Source: JACOND01 sp965202795
GTDB lineage: Bacteria; Bdellovibrionota; Bdellovibrionia; Bdellovibrionales; UBA1609
NCBI GenBank assembly: GCA_965202795.1
Contig: OZ241848.1
Coordinates: 1,364,001-1,428,000, forward strand
Direction of reading: 5' to 3'
Length of the DNA stretch: 64,000 nucleotides
Shown here: one piece after another, positions 25,739 through 34,336 of the stretch
Layout of the letters: every line of letters begins with the position of its first letter
Numbering within the stretch: the stretch's first letter is position 1
Program-made: the position numbers and the translations under genes
Notes under the pieces: model-generated
The model's database searches: none
Told to the model about the DNA's origin: nothing
The model's input: only the letters and a program-made list of their open reading frames with translations

Positions 25739-25782
25739 AAGAGGGGGAGAGGAGGGAAGCCTCCTCTCCCCTCTTGCTTTTG
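25739..25782 (+). terminator. Terminator of the H1-SWIB gene
   Basis: AGAGGGGGAGAGGAGG pairs with CCTCCTCTCCCCTCT around the loop GAAG, a stem of about 15 bp. Only a short T-rich stretch (TTGCTTTT) follows. Confidence 0.65.
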
Positions 25783-25828
25783 GGGCTGGCGCGGGGCAAA
25801 ATTTTCCGTTTTTTTTTTCCAGACGGCC

Positions 25829-26599
25829 ATGCCGCAAGTTTTATCTCCAGGCGAAATTCCCCTTATGCGCAGCGCCGGGCGGCTGGCTGCCGGGGTTTTG
25901 GTTTACATTGAGCCTCGGATCAAGCCTGGCGTGACCACAGAGGAGCTGGATCAGCTCTGCCACGAATACATTGTGTCCCGCGGAGCGCGCCCCGCCCCCC
26001 TGAATTACAATGGCTTTCCGAAATCCATCTGCGCCTCTGTAAATTCCTGTATATGCCACGGCGTCCCTGACAGCTCGCCCCTTAAAGAGGGGGATATTGT
26101 GAATGTGGATGTCACCTGCCTCAAAGACGGCTTTCATGGAGACACCTCAAAAACCTTTTTGGTGGGGGAGGTTTCTGATCAGGCCAGAGCGCTTGCGGAC
26201 TGCGCGCTTGCAGCCATGAAAAAGGGCATTGAGGCCATAAAGCCCCATGGCGCCACAGGGGATATTGGATTTGCCGTGGAGAAATATGTCACCCGGAAGG
26301 GGTTTTTCCCTGTGAGGGATATTGGAGGGCATGGCATTGGCCGGAAATTTCATGACGATCCCTTTGTCCCCTCTTTCGGCAAGAAGGGCAGGGGAGAGCC
26401 TCTGATTCCCTGGAGCTGCATCACAGTGGAGCCTATGATCAACGAAAAATCCTCAGATATTAAGGAGCTTCCCATCCCCGGCTCCAGCATTCGGAGCTAT
26501 CATACAGCGGATGGCGGGCTTTCGGCCCAGTTTGAGCATACTGTGCTGATCACTGACGGGAGCGGCGGCAAAAACTATGAAATTCTCACCCTGCCCTGA
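25829..26599 (+). CDS. map: Methionine aminopeptidase, type I
   Basis: Removes the initiator methionine from nascent proteins in the cytosol. The 256-residue length is typical. The five metal ligands are in place: Asp94 (NVDVT), Asp105 (HGDTS), His168 (GGHGIG), Glu201 (TVEPM) and Glu236 (QFEHT); the substrate-contact His is in ICHGVP. The start ATG at 25829 has no clear ribosome site. It stands alone between the H1-SWIB terminator and the convergent ahcY gene. Confidence 0.95.
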   Translation: MPQVLSPGEIPLMRSAGRLAAGVLVYIEPRIKPGVTTEELDQLCHEYIVSRGARPAPLNYNGFPKSICASVNSCICHGVPDSSPLKEGDIVNVDVTCLKDGFHGDTSKTFLVGEVSDQARALADCALAAMKKGIEAIKPHGATGDIGFAVEKYVTRKGFFPVRDIGGHGIGRKFHDDPFVPSFGKKGRGEPLIPWSCITVEPMINEKSSDIKELPIPGSSIRSYHTADGGLSAQFEHTVLITDGSGGKNYEILTLP

Positions 26600-26682
26600 C
26601 CCTAACGCCGGGCGGCAAGCTCCCAGAGGGCGGCAAGCCTCAGGATTAAACAGGATATTTTTGGGCGGGATCATCCGCCGGC

Positions 26683-28029
26683 TCAGTAACGGTAAGATTC
26701 TGGCTTAAACGGGCCTTCCGGCGGAATGTTCAGATAATCCGCCTGCTCTTTTGTGAGGCGGGTCAGCCTGACTCCAAGCTTTTTCAGATGAAGGCGGGCG
26801 GCCTTTTCATCCAGAATTTTTGGCAGAACATGCAGCCCCACAGGGTATTTTTTGGGGTTTGTCCAAAGCTCTATTTGCGCCAGGACCTGGTTTGTAAAAG
26901 AGGCGCTCATCACAAAAGAGGAATGCCCCGTGGCGCAGCCCAGATTCACAAGCCGGCCTTCGGCTAAAACAATGATTTCCCGGCCATTTTCAAGCTGATG
27001 GATCTTGACCTGGGGCTTTATCTCTCTGGATTTTGAGCGGCTGTTCAGCCACTTCATGTCAATTTCCACATCAAAATGGCCAATATTGCAGACAATGGCC
27101 CCTGACTTCATTTTTTGAAAATGCCCGCCATGCAAAACCCCGCGGCAGCCGGAGGCTGTGACAAAAATGTCTGTTTTTTCGGCAGCATCCTCAATGCGGA
27201 CGACTTCATAGCCCTCCATGCGCGCCTGAAGAGCGCAAATCGGATCAATTTCTGAGACAAAAACCCTCGCGCCATAAGCCCGCATGCTTTGGGCGCAGCC
27301 CTTGCCCACATCCCCATAGCCAGCGATGAGGACATTTTTTCCGGCAATCATCACATCTGTGGCCCGTTTCAGCCCGTCAGCCAGAGATTCCCGGCAGCCG
27401 TATAAATTATCAAACTTTGACTTCGTCACTGAGTCATTGACATTTATGGCCGGGATTTTCAGCTGCCCTTTTTGATGGAGATTTCTCAAGATTTGAGCGC
27501 CTGTTGTGGTCTCCTCCGAAAGGCCGATCAGGTTTTGGAGATGGGCCTTTTGCGCCGGCTCATGAATAAACCGGGTCAAATCCCCGCCGTCATCTATAAT
27601 CAAATGAAAGCCCCGCGCGCCCCAGCCATAAACAGTTTGCTCTATGCACCACTGGTATTCCTCTTCTGTTTCGCCCTTCCAGGCAAACACAGGGACCCCG
27701 GCCATGGCCATGGCCGCCGCCGCATGATCCTGCGTGGAGTAAATATTGCAGGAGGACCAGCGGATCTCCGCGCCCAGAGCCTTTAAAGTCTCCATCAAAA
27801 CAGCTGTTTGAATGGTCATGTGGAGGCAGCCTGTGATCCTGGCCCCCTTTAGAGGGGCTTTCGGGCCATATTCCCCCCTCAGGGCCATAAGCCCCGGCAT
27901 CTCGCCCTCGGCGATTTTGATTTCCTCGCGGCCATAGCGGGCCAGCCTCTCAAACCGCCCGCTGTCCTCCATGGCGGGGCGGCAGATCCGGTAATCCGGC
28001 GGCTTCAGCTTTTGCTTTGCGGCAGACAT
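26683..28029 (-). CDS. ahcY: S-adenosylhomocysteine hydrolase
   Basis: Hydrolyses S-adenosylhomocysteine to adenosine and homocysteine, recycling the product of methyltransferases, with tightly bound NAD. The 448-residue protein has ARITGCLHMTIQTAVLMETL, SCNIYSTQDHAAAAMA, the catalytic region NVNDSVTKSKFDNLYGCRES, the NAD motif GYGDVGKG and the C-terminal Lys/Tyr tail PESYRY. ATG 28029 was chosen over a TTG six codons upstream; neither has a strong ribosome site. The radical SAM cluster downstream on the map would generate SAM by-products, but there is no sign that the genes share a transcript. Confidence 0.95.
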   Translation of the reverse strand: MSAAKQKLKPPDYRICRPAMEDSGRFERLARYGREEIKIAEGEMPGLMALRGEYGPKAPLKGARITGCLHMTIQTAVLMETLKALGAEIRWSSCNIYSTQDHAAAAMAMAGVPVFAWKGETEEEYQWCIEQTVYGWGARGFHLIIDDGGDLTRFIHEPAQKAHLQNLIGLSEETTTGAQILRNLHQKGQLKIPAINVNDSVTKSKFDNLYGCRESLADGLKRATDVMIAGKNVLIAGYGDVGKGCAQSMRAYGARVFVSEIDPICALQARMEGYEVVRIEDAAEKTDIFVTASGCRGVLHGGHFQKMKSGAIVCNIGHFDVEIDMKWLNSRSKSREIKPQVKIHQLENGREIIVLAEGRLVNLGCATGHSSFVMSASFTNQVLAQIELWTNPKKYPVGLHVLPKILDEKAARLHLKKLGVRLTRLTKEQADYLNIPPEGPFKPESYRY

Positions 28030-28171
28030 GTTTTTCCGGGCGGACAAAAGCCCCCCCCAAGACAGCTGTTTATACTTTATTTGGCCGGGCCTGTCCAGCG
28101 GCGCGGCGGGGCTTCCGGCCCTTGCGCTGATCGCGCCTGAGGCGCCAGGCCGGGCTTTTGATCTTGTTTTT

Positions 28172-28693
28172 TTAATGGCTGCCGGCGGCGGAGATGGCGG
28201 GGCGGCTGGAGACCAGCTTTTCGACCCAAAGCCTTTCGCCGGTCAGATTAAAGCCAATGGCCTCGGCGCCGCAGGCGATGGACTCAAAAAAATTCTTCAC
28301 ATCATATATATTGTATTGCTCTTTTCCGTAAAGCGTCCCCTCAATGGCCTCAATCACGCTGAACAGATCCGCTGTGGTCACAACCTTTGGCATCTGGCTG
28401 GGGTCTATGCCCTCGCAAACCGCCGGAGAAAATCCGACAAACTCTTTTGTCAAAAGGATTTTCCTGCCGTTTAGAAAATTGACCTGCAAAAACGGCTCCC
28501 CCTGGGTGTCTTTTCTCTTTAAAATGGCCTCAATCTCTTTCGCGCCAAAGGATATCTTTTTTTGATCTTTTTTTTGCCGGATATGGATTTTTCCGCTGGG
28601 AAGGCTTCTCATGGTGAGAAGATTTCCGCTGCCGGACAAAAAGCCCTCTATGTCTTTTATATGGCCCGATTGCGCTGTTTTGGTTTTTTTCAT
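28172..28693 (-). CDS. Conserved-looking hypothetical protein
   Basis: A 173-residue, mostly charged, cytosolic-looking protein: no signal peptide or membrane segment. Segments such as GEPFLQVNFLNGRKILLTKE, FVGFSPAVCEGIDPSQMPKV and VTTADLFSVIEAIEGTLYGK look like a real folded domain, and codon use fits the neighbours. I do not recognise the family. It sits downstream of the radical SAM genes on the same strand but behind a 270-nt gap of G/C homopolymer repeats, so it may or may not belong to that unit. ATG 28693 is preferred over TTG 28702. Confidence 0.55.
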   Translation of the reverse strand: MKKTKTAQSGHIKDIEGFLSGSGNLLTMRSLPSGKIHIRQKKDQKKISFGAKEIEAILKRKDTQGEPFLQVNFLNGRKILLTKEFVGFSPAVCEGIDPSQMPKVVTTADLFSVIEAIEGTLYGKEQYNIYDVKNFFESIACGAEAIGFNLTGERLWVEKLVSSRPAISAAGSH

Positions 28694-28836
28694 GCCTGAC
28701 AAAGCTCCTGATCTTCCGCTCTAAAAACATTATCGGCGGGCTTTTCGGGGCGCTTAAGCGGTTTTTTTGACAAAGGGCCTGAAAACCAGATCTTAAGAGG
28801 CTGGTCCTGTATGGTTTCCGGGCGCCTTTGCGGGGG

Positions 28837-28950
28837 GATTCCCCCCCGCTCCCCCCCTTTTTTTTGACGGGCTCCGCTGTAACGGAAATGCAGACGCGGA
28901 AATACGGGGATTTCCCCCCCGCTCCCCCCCCCTTTTTTTTGACGGGAGCG
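28837..28950 (+). repeat. Two copies of a C-run/T-run repeat
   Basis: A unit of GATTCCCCCCCGCTCCCCCC plus a T run and GACGGG occurs at about 28837-28872 and again, slightly changed, at about 28910-28950. A related inverted version lies upstream of the large Cys-rich gene near 41040-41095. The homopolymers are prone to length error. Confidence 0.6.
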
Positions 28951-28969
28951 GCGCGGGGGAGGGGGGGGG

Positions 28970-30151
28970 TCAGTCCAGGGCCAGGCTTTTGTATTTTTCG
29001 CTGAGATGCTTTGGCGCGCGCAGATCCATAGGGTCTGAGCAGCGGGGCTTTTGGCAGATGACCGGGCGCCGGGGCGGCTGAAAGCTCGCATCCAGAGTGT
29101 AAATGTTTCCAATCGCCCCGCCTTGAAAGCAGTTGGCGATAAAAATATCGCCGTTAGGCGCAACCTTTAAAAGCCGGACTCCGGCATGGCAGGTCCAGCC
29201 CCTGAAGCCGGTTTGTTTCCGAAAATTCATCTCGTTGTAATGAAAATCGCGCTTAAATGTTTCGCCGCTTTCTGTTTCCATAAAGCCCGTCAGCCACTTT
29301 CTCTCAGAGCTTGTTTTTTGATAAAGCCGCTCCAGCGCAGCGCGGTCGCCTTCTGAATAATAGCGGCTTTCCCGCTCTTCGGTTTCCGCATGGCTCTGGG
29401 GGCTGCGTTTGTCAGGCGCGACCTTGGATTCCGGGCTGATGGGAGTCTCCGGCGGCCGCTCCCTCCATTTCCAATGCCCCTTTTCGGTTTTGGCCTTGGC
29501 TTTTTTGAGAAAGCTCTCTTTTTGCGGGCGGATGACCCGGTATTCAATTTTCTCAATATGAGGGGCGAGCCGCTTTCCCATGGCCTCAATCTCTTTCAGG
29601 AATCCCGGAAGGGCCATAAAGCGCAGCAGCAGCTGTTTGGGATGAATCTGGCCCGGCCCGAAGCCCTGCCTCTCTGGCGGGATGCCTTTGTTTAAGGCGA
29701 GGCGGCATGTTTCCAGCTCAATGGCTTTTTGGCTGCAGGCCTCAAGCTGGGAGGCGATATGCTCAAAATGCAGGCTGAAGGTGATGTTGTCGGAGAGCTT
29801 CAGGACTTTTTTCAGATAATCCGCGGAGCGGCTTCCGTTGGTTGTGACGGAAATCTCATGCTTTTTATCCTGCAGATACTCTAAAAGCCTCAAAAAATCC
29901 GGGTTCAGGGTAGGCTCGCCGCCTGTGAGGCTCCAGTGGATGTTTGTCCCGCAAACCGAGGTGATTTTGTCCGCAAAAATTTTCATTTTTTCAAAAGGGA
30001 CATGAGCCGAGTAATTGTCATGAATAAAATCCGCGCAATAGCTGCAGGCAAAGTTGCAGCGCTTGCCTATATACCAGTCAATCATCATGCTGCCCCAGCG
30101 GTTATGCCTGTATTTGAGGGCAACAAGGCGGGGCGGGGATTTTTCTTTCAC
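28970..30151 (-). CDS. Radical SAM protein (CxxxCxxC, C-terminal SPASM-like)
   Basis: A 393-residue radical SAM enzyme. The [4Fe-4S] site is CNFACSYC at about residues 33-40, followed by the SAM-contact motif TGGEPTLNP and strand HEISVTTNGS. A poorly conserved charged insert lies at about 210-275. The C-terminal part has Cys residues in WTCHAGVRLLKVAPNGDIFI and ANCFQGGAIGNIY, a pattern like an auxiliary-cluster (SPASM/twitch) domain. The GTG start at 30151 has GGAGG 5 nt upstream, inside the end of the previous gene's spacer (12 nt). It is the last of five radical SAM genes on this strand. The substrate is unknown. Confidence 0.85.
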   Translation of the reverse strand: MKEKSPPRLVALKYRHNRWGSMMIDWYIGKRCNFACSYCADFIHDNYSAHVPFEKMKIFADKITSVCGTNIHWSLTGGEPTLNPDFLRLLEYLQDKKHEISVTTNGSRSADYLKKVLKLSDNITFSLHFEHIASQLEACSQKAIELETCRLALNKGIPPERQGFGPGQIHPKQLLLRFMALPGFLKEIEAMGKRLAPHIEKIEYRVIRPQKESFLKKAKAKTEKGHWKWRERPPETPISPESKVAPDKRSPQSHAETEERESRYYSEGDRAALERLYQKTSSERKWLTGFMETESGETFKRDFHYNEMNFRKQTGFRGWTCHAGVRLLKVAPNGDIFIANCFQGGAIGNIYTLDASFQPPRRPVICQKPRCSDPMDLRAPKHLSEKYKSLALD

Positions 30152-30163
30152 ATGGGCCTCCAG

Positions 30164-31489
30164 TCAAAAGTCAAAAAGCCCTTTTAAAGCCGGGTTGGCG
30201 CGAAAAAAACTCTGCCCCCGCGATTTATCAAAATGCAGGGTGTAGCGCCTCAGCTGCGGCAAAAGGGCCTGGTCATCCCGGCTCATCATATAGCTGACCT
30301 GGGCTAAAAGGCCTGCCCGCATTTTTCCCGAAAACCGGCGGGCCTCTGCCCGCAGCCGGCGCGCGATGAGGCTTTTGTATTTTTTCGGAAACACCGTGGA
30401 GCTTAAAAACCCGGGAAAGCTCACATGAGTGGGGTTTATCCACTGGTTTTTGTCAAAAGGCCGGGCGGCATGCTGATTCCAGTTTTCAATCCACCAGTCA
30501 AAGCTCTCCGCCATGCCGAGGATGTTGTTTGCGCTGATTGAGCTTCTAAGCCCTATGCGAAGGTCCATTTCATGGGTCAGCCGGAAAAAAAACCGCAGAG
30601 ACTTTTCAGCCCGCTCCCAGCGGCTGGGCCATCTTGCGAGCTCCCAGGTTTTTTTGATCCCGTCAAAGCTTGCGGCTATCTCCACATGCCGGAATTTTTT
30701 CCATTTTTCTATCAGGCGTTTCCCCGGCCTGACAGTCATGTTTGAGCTGTAGTTCAAAAAAACCCCCCCCGCCCGGCCGCTCTCTATCAGCCTGTCAAGG
30801 CAGGCGATATGCTCCCGCATCAGCAGAGGCTCCCCGCCTGTGAATTTGATATGGGCCAGGCCGTCAAGAAAAGGCTCAAGAAGCCTGACATCCCAGCCGG
30901 AGTTTTTTTCCGGATTGAGGGTTTTGCCGTAAAACTCTTTTTCGCTCTCAAACCATTTTGAGGAGTATCTGCTGTCGCACATTCGGCAGGCCAGATTGCA
31001 CTTGTTGGAAAGCCCCAGCTCCAGCCAGCGGATTTTTGGCTTTTTCAGGCTGGAGATTAACTTGTCCGGCGGCAGGCTGCGGCTTGAGTTATAGCGCTCC
31101 CTGAGGCTTTGCTTTCCGCTGGCCTCCTCCTCGCGGCAGCGGATGCAGCCGGGGATTTTTTTGTTTTGCAGCATGGCGGAGCGGATCGTTCCCATAAAGG
31201 GGCTTTCCCATGCCTCCTGGAGGCTTGCGGCTTTCAGATGGGATTTTTCCTGCTCCCCGCGCGCCATTTTAAACCGGCAGCAGGGCTTGATCCGGCCGTC
31301 AGGCCCGACAAACAGATGAGTCCATGGCATGGAGCACCAGTTTGCTGGAACAGCCCCGCTTGTTTGCTGGGACAGCCTGGCGGCCGCTCCCGGGAGTCTT
31401 GCAAAAAGGCGGGATGTTTGCTGGGACGGCGGCGCGGCCGCTCCCCGGCCGCGCGCGCGCAAAGAGGCGGCTTCGGGGTTTGAAATCAT
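30164..31489 (-). CDS. Twitch/SPASM-type radical SAM protein with repeat-derived N-terminal insert
   Basis: About 441 residues. It has an N-terminal auxiliary-cluster motif (WCSMPWTHLFVGPDGRIKPC then C, and CIRCREEEASGK) ahead of the radical SAM core CNLACRMCDSRYSSKW and FTGGEPLLM. Two in-frame copies of the interspersed repeat encode the first part of the protein (QQTSRLFARLPGAAARLSQQ), just before the conserved WC motif. ATG 31489 has GGAGG 5 nt upstream; the open frame extends further upstream across the end of the previous gene but without similarity. It shares its architecture with the next two radical SAM genes. Substrate unknown. Confidence 0.85.
   Translation of the reverse strand: MISNPEAASLRARGRGAAAPPSQQTSRLFARLPGAAARLSQQTSGAVPANWCSMPWTHLFVGPDGRIKPCCRFKMARGEQEKSHLKAASLQEAWESPFMGTIRSAMLQNKKIPGCIRCREEEASGKQSLRERYNSSRSLPPDKLISSLKKPKIRWLELGLSNKCNLACRMCDSRYSSKWFESEKEFYGKTLNPEKNSGWDVRLLEPFLDGLAHIKFTGGEPLLMREHIACLDRLIESGRAGGVFLNYSSNMTVRPGKRLIEKWKKFRHVEIAASFDGIKKTWELARWPSRWERAEKSLRFFFRLTHEMDLRIGLRSSISANNILGMAESFDWWIENWNQHAARPFDKNQWINPTHVSFPGFLSSTVFPKKYKSLIARRLRAEARRFSGKMRAGLLAQVSYMMSRDDQALLPQLRRYTLHFDKSRGQSFFRANPALKGLFDF
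31335..31452 (+). repeat. Interspersed palindromic repeats inside a radical SAM gene
   Basis: Three core-like segments, each with TTTGCTGG followed by a hairpin of the GGGACRGCC/GGCCGCTCCC type. They lie antisense to the coding strand, within the variable N-terminal part of the radical SAM gene, and keep its frame open. Confidence 0.7.
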
Positions 31490-31530
31490 ATCATCCTCCA
31501 TTGCCGCAAAAATCCCCCGCGCCGCGGCGC

Positions 31531-33024
31531 TCAGTAAAGCCCCTTGGGCAGATCCCTCCAGGCCATAGTCTGCTGATAAAGCTCCGGGAGAGCTTTCGGC
31601 CAGGAGGTTTTTCTCAGCTCGTCCAGCCTGTCCATAAAGTGAATAAAATTGCTTCTCCATTTTATCAGATCATCCCCTTTGTAAGTGATTTTGTTCATGT
31701 ATTCGGCATAGCTGTCCAAAATCTGGCAGGCCTGGCGCGCTTTTTCATCCCAGCCGGCCGCGCCCCGGCTTTCGCCGCATTCCGCCCGCCAGTCAATGGC
31801 CAGAAATCTTTTTTTGCTCAATTCAAACCGCTCTTTGATCTCCCTTTTGAATGTGTCCTCCAGAATATTCACATTCAGATAATGAGGCCTGTGAACAGGG
31901 TGGGGGCTGATCACACACTGCCGGCCCCAGGGGCCGACCCTTTTGTAGTTTTTTCTCATTATGTATTCAATAAAGCCGGGAAGATGGCAGATGTTCAGCA
32001 GGCTGACACTGATGGTGATGTGAATGTCAAAGCTGCCCTCCGCCCGGCTGAGGCGCTCAAGGTTTTTCTCAATGCTCTCCCACTTGCTGGGGAATCTGAT
32101 AAAATCATTCAGCCCGGCAATGCCGTCAAGGCTGACTCCAATCAAAACCCGCCGAAAGCGCCTCCATATATCAAGGGCGGCTTTGGGGATGACTGTGAGA
32201 TTTGTGTTGTATTGAATGTTCAGCTTCGGGGCCAGGCCCTTTTGAACGCATTTTTTTAAAAACTCATAATGGGATTTGATAAGCAGGGGCTCGCCGCCGG
32301 CAATGTAAATATGCCGAAAATCCCCCATGCGGCGCTCCATCTCGCTCCAAAAATTGGGGTCATTCTGCCAGCCGTAAATATCCTCTTTCAGCTTCATGCG
32401 GGGGGGATCCCCGGAATTTGCCCGGCGAAGCCCCTTTGATTTGTCCGGGATCAAGCTGACTTTTTTGGCGCCATAAAAAAAATGGCTGTACCCCCACACG
32501 CCATGAAAGTCATCATACCATTTGCTGCTGCTTATGGGGCTGCACATGACACATTTTAAATTGCAGAGATTCCCAAAGCGGATGTCAGGATAGGATACAG
32601 GAAAATCCTCAAGGCTGACAGAGCCGTCTTCGCGGGTCAGGGCTCTGGCCTTTTTATAAGAGGGATAGCGCTCCGCCTCCACAAGATCGGCGAGATGGCG
32701 GCGCTCATACATGTTTCTGGACATGATGCCGCTTTCATGCTCGCTTTGGCAGCGCCGGCACTCTTTGGGCCACCGGCCGGAGAGCATGTTTTTGCGGACA
32801 GATTTCATAAGCGGAGAGTTTAAGACATCTTTCCATGAGGCGCCGGAAACATGCAGGGGCCGGCCATGGCGTCCTTTTAAAATGCCGCGGCCGGGGCTGG
32901 CCTCGCTGTGGCAGCAAAGCCTGTAATCGCCGTTTTCCTTGACGCTGACATGAGACCAGGGCAGGACACACCAGGGGGCCGGCGCGCCTTTGTTCCGGGA
33001 CATGCTTTTTTTGAAATCGCTCAT
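31531..33024 (-). CDS. Twitch/SPASM-type radical SAM protein
   Basis: A 497-residue enzyme. The N-terminal auxiliary motif is WCVLPWSHVSVKENGDYRLC followed by CHSEA, with CRRCQSEHESG about 85 residues later. The radical SAM site is CNLKCVMCSPISSSKWYDD and the glycine motif is IAGGEPLLI. The downstream half has SLDGIAGLNDFIRFPSKWES, shared in outline with its neighbour (SFDGIKKTWELARWPSRWER). Its start lies 2 nt after the stop of the 33027 gene, indicating cotranscription. The family is seen in various bacteria with unknown substrates. Confidence 0.88.
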   Translation of the reverse strand: MSDFKKSMSRNKGAPAPWCVLPWSHVSVKENGDYRLCCHSEASPGRGILKGRHGRPLHVSGASWKDVLNSPLMKSVRKNMLSGRWPKECRRCQSEHESGIMSRNMYERRHLADLVEAERYPSYKKARALTREDGSVSLEDFPVSYPDIRFGNLCNLKCVMCSPISSSKWYDDFHGVWGYSHFFYGAKKVSLIPDKSKGLRRANSGDPPRMKLKEDIYGWQNDPNFWSEMERRMGDFRHIYIAGGEPLLIKSHYEFLKKCVQKGLAPKLNIQYNTNLTVIPKAALDIWRRFRRVLIGVSLDGIAGLNDFIRFPSKWESIEKNLERLSRAEGSFDIHITISVSLLNICHLPGFIEYIMRKNYKRVGPWGRQCVISPHPVHRPHYLNVNILEDTFKREIKERFELSKKRFLAIDWRAECGESRGAAGWDEKARQACQILDSYAEYMNKITYKGDDLIKWRSNFIHFMDRLDELRKTSWPKALPELYQQTMAWRDLPKGLY

Positions 33025-33026
33025 TT

Positions 33027-34196
33027 TCAGTCAAACAGCTCAGCGATTTCCGGGAGAGTTTGCCTCCAGTTTGTTCCGCGGGCGCGGTCCAGATCCTCCA
33101 GATAATTAAACAGGACAGGCCCGAGGCGGCCCCAGGAGTTTTTTTCGCTCATAAAGCGCAGATAATAATCCAGGCTCTTTATTTTTGGCTTTAGATAAGC
33201 CAGCTTTTTTTCGGCCTTTTGCTTAAACGGCTCCGGCAGGTTTTGTATGCTCATGTGGGCGGGGGAGGTGACAAAGCAGCACAGCCGGAATTTGATGCCG
33301 GGAAAGCTCTTCCGGCAGTATTCATAGGTTTCCGGCAGGGTCCATAAGCTTGTGTTGTAGGCCGACCAGTTAAAGAAAACCGAAAACGGCGCGCGGCTCA
33401 GCAGCTCAAGCGCCGGCTCAAGGCCTTTCCATAAAAAAGGCCCTCTCAAAAGCTCCGCCCTTTCGCGGATGGCGTCCAGGCTGCAGCTCAGCTCGACTTT
33501 TTTTATTTGCGACAAATGGCTGATGATCTCCTTTGTGATCAGGGTTCCGTTAGTCACATAGCTCAAAAACAGGTTTGTGTTTCCGGTTTCAGCCAGCCAT
33601 TTCAGCAGGTCCAGCTGGGGGCGGCTGGCAAAAGGCTCGCCGCCGAGAAACGACAAATGCCGGATGCTTTTGATGTTGTCTTTTATATAGCTCCACACAT
33701 GGCCTTTGGCGGAGATCCAGCGGTTATTGATTTTGAGGCCGGCCGTGTTGGGGTATTTGTCCAGAAGGAGCTTGTCCTCAAACCATTTGGAGCTGTTTCC
33801 CGTCCAGCAGTGAATGCATTTGAGGTTGCAGATGTTTCCCACGCGGATGTCAAGGGATCGCGGGGGGATTTTGACCGCCCCCTCTTTGTCTGTGAGGCGG
33901 CGCGCCTCCCCCTCAGCCAGCTGAAGCTCCTTATGGATCTCCTGCCGCTTGCTGAGGCCGCCGGATTTTTCCATTGTGTGGCAGACTTCGCAGTTGGGGT
34001 TTTCGCGCCCGCCCAGCATGTCCAGGCGGAGCTTTCTGTAGTAGGCGGAGTTCCAGGCCTCAATGACAGAGATGTCTTTCAGGCTGGGGTTTTCGGGGTT
34101 TGGCCGGCTTCTTCCGCAGGCGCGGACCCGGCCATGGGGATTCATGCCAAGGCTTGTCCAGGCCAGAGGGCAAAAAGTTTTGCTTGAAGATTCCAA
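33027..34196 (-). CDS. Twitch/SPASM-type radical SAM protein
   Basis: A 389-residue member of the same type. The N-terminal motif is FCPLAWTSLGMNPHGRVRAC and then CEVCHTMEKSGG; the radical SAM site is CNLKCIHCWTGNSSKWFED, with FLGGEPFASRP following. It starts with TTG at 34196, preceded by AGGGGG about 8 nt upstream; no ATG stands ahead of the conserved motif. A hairpin with A/T-rich arms sits between this gene and the PLP-enzyme gene upstream. Relative to its neighbours it is shorter in the core domain. Function unknown. Confidence 0.85.
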   Translation of the reverse strand: MESSSKTFCPLAWTSLGMNPHGRVRACGRSRPNPENPSLKDISVIEAWNSAYYRKLRLDMLGGRENPNCEVCHTMEKSGGLSKRQEIHKELQLAEGEARRLTDKEGAVKIPPRSLDIRVGNICNLKCIHCWTGNSSKWFEDKLLLDKYPNTAGLKINNRWISAKGHVWSYIKDNIKSIRHLSFLGGEPFASRPQLDLLKWLAETGNTNLFLSYVTNGTLITKEIISHLSQIKKVELSCSLDAIRERAELLRGPFLWKGLEPALELLSRAPFSVFFNWSAYNTSLWTLPETYEYCRKSFPGIKFRLCCFVTSPAHMSIQNLPEPFKQKAEKKLAYLKPKIKSLDYYLRFMSEKNSWGRLGPVLFNYLEDLDRARGTNWRQTLPEIAELFD

Positions 34197-34238
34197 TGGC
34201 TTAACCCCCTGAGCGGAGCGGCGGCGCGCGCGCCGGCC

Positions 34239-34273
34239 CCGGCTCTTTTTTTTAAATTAACAAAAAAAGCCGG
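34239..34273. terminator. Symmetric hairpin between PLP-enzyme gene and radical SAM gene
   Basis: CCGGCT plus a T run pairs with an A run plus AGCCGG, around AAATTAA. It could act as a bidirectional terminator or as an attenuator lowering expression of the genes after the PLP enzyme. A diverged interspersed repeat lies at 34305-34345. Confidence 0.45.
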
Positions 34274-34336
34274 CTTCCGCAAGCTGTTTCAATGGCCGGA
34301 GCCGCAGCCTGTTTTTTGGGCCGGCCTATCGGCTGT

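Noticed and set aside
28028..28474. 148-codon plus-strand ORF overlapping the start of ahcY and the unknown protein
   Set aside because: The minus-strand frames on both sides are better supported, and the start lies inside the ahcY leader.
28690..29163. 157-codon minus-strand ORF at the end of the radical SAM cluster
   Set aside because: It overlaps the end of the last radical SAM gene in another frame and runs through homopolymer repeats.
33507..34187. 226-codon plus-strand ORF opposite a radical SAM gene
   Set aside because: Fully antisense to a gene with clear CxxxCxxC and auxiliary Cys motifs; its sequence has no family features.
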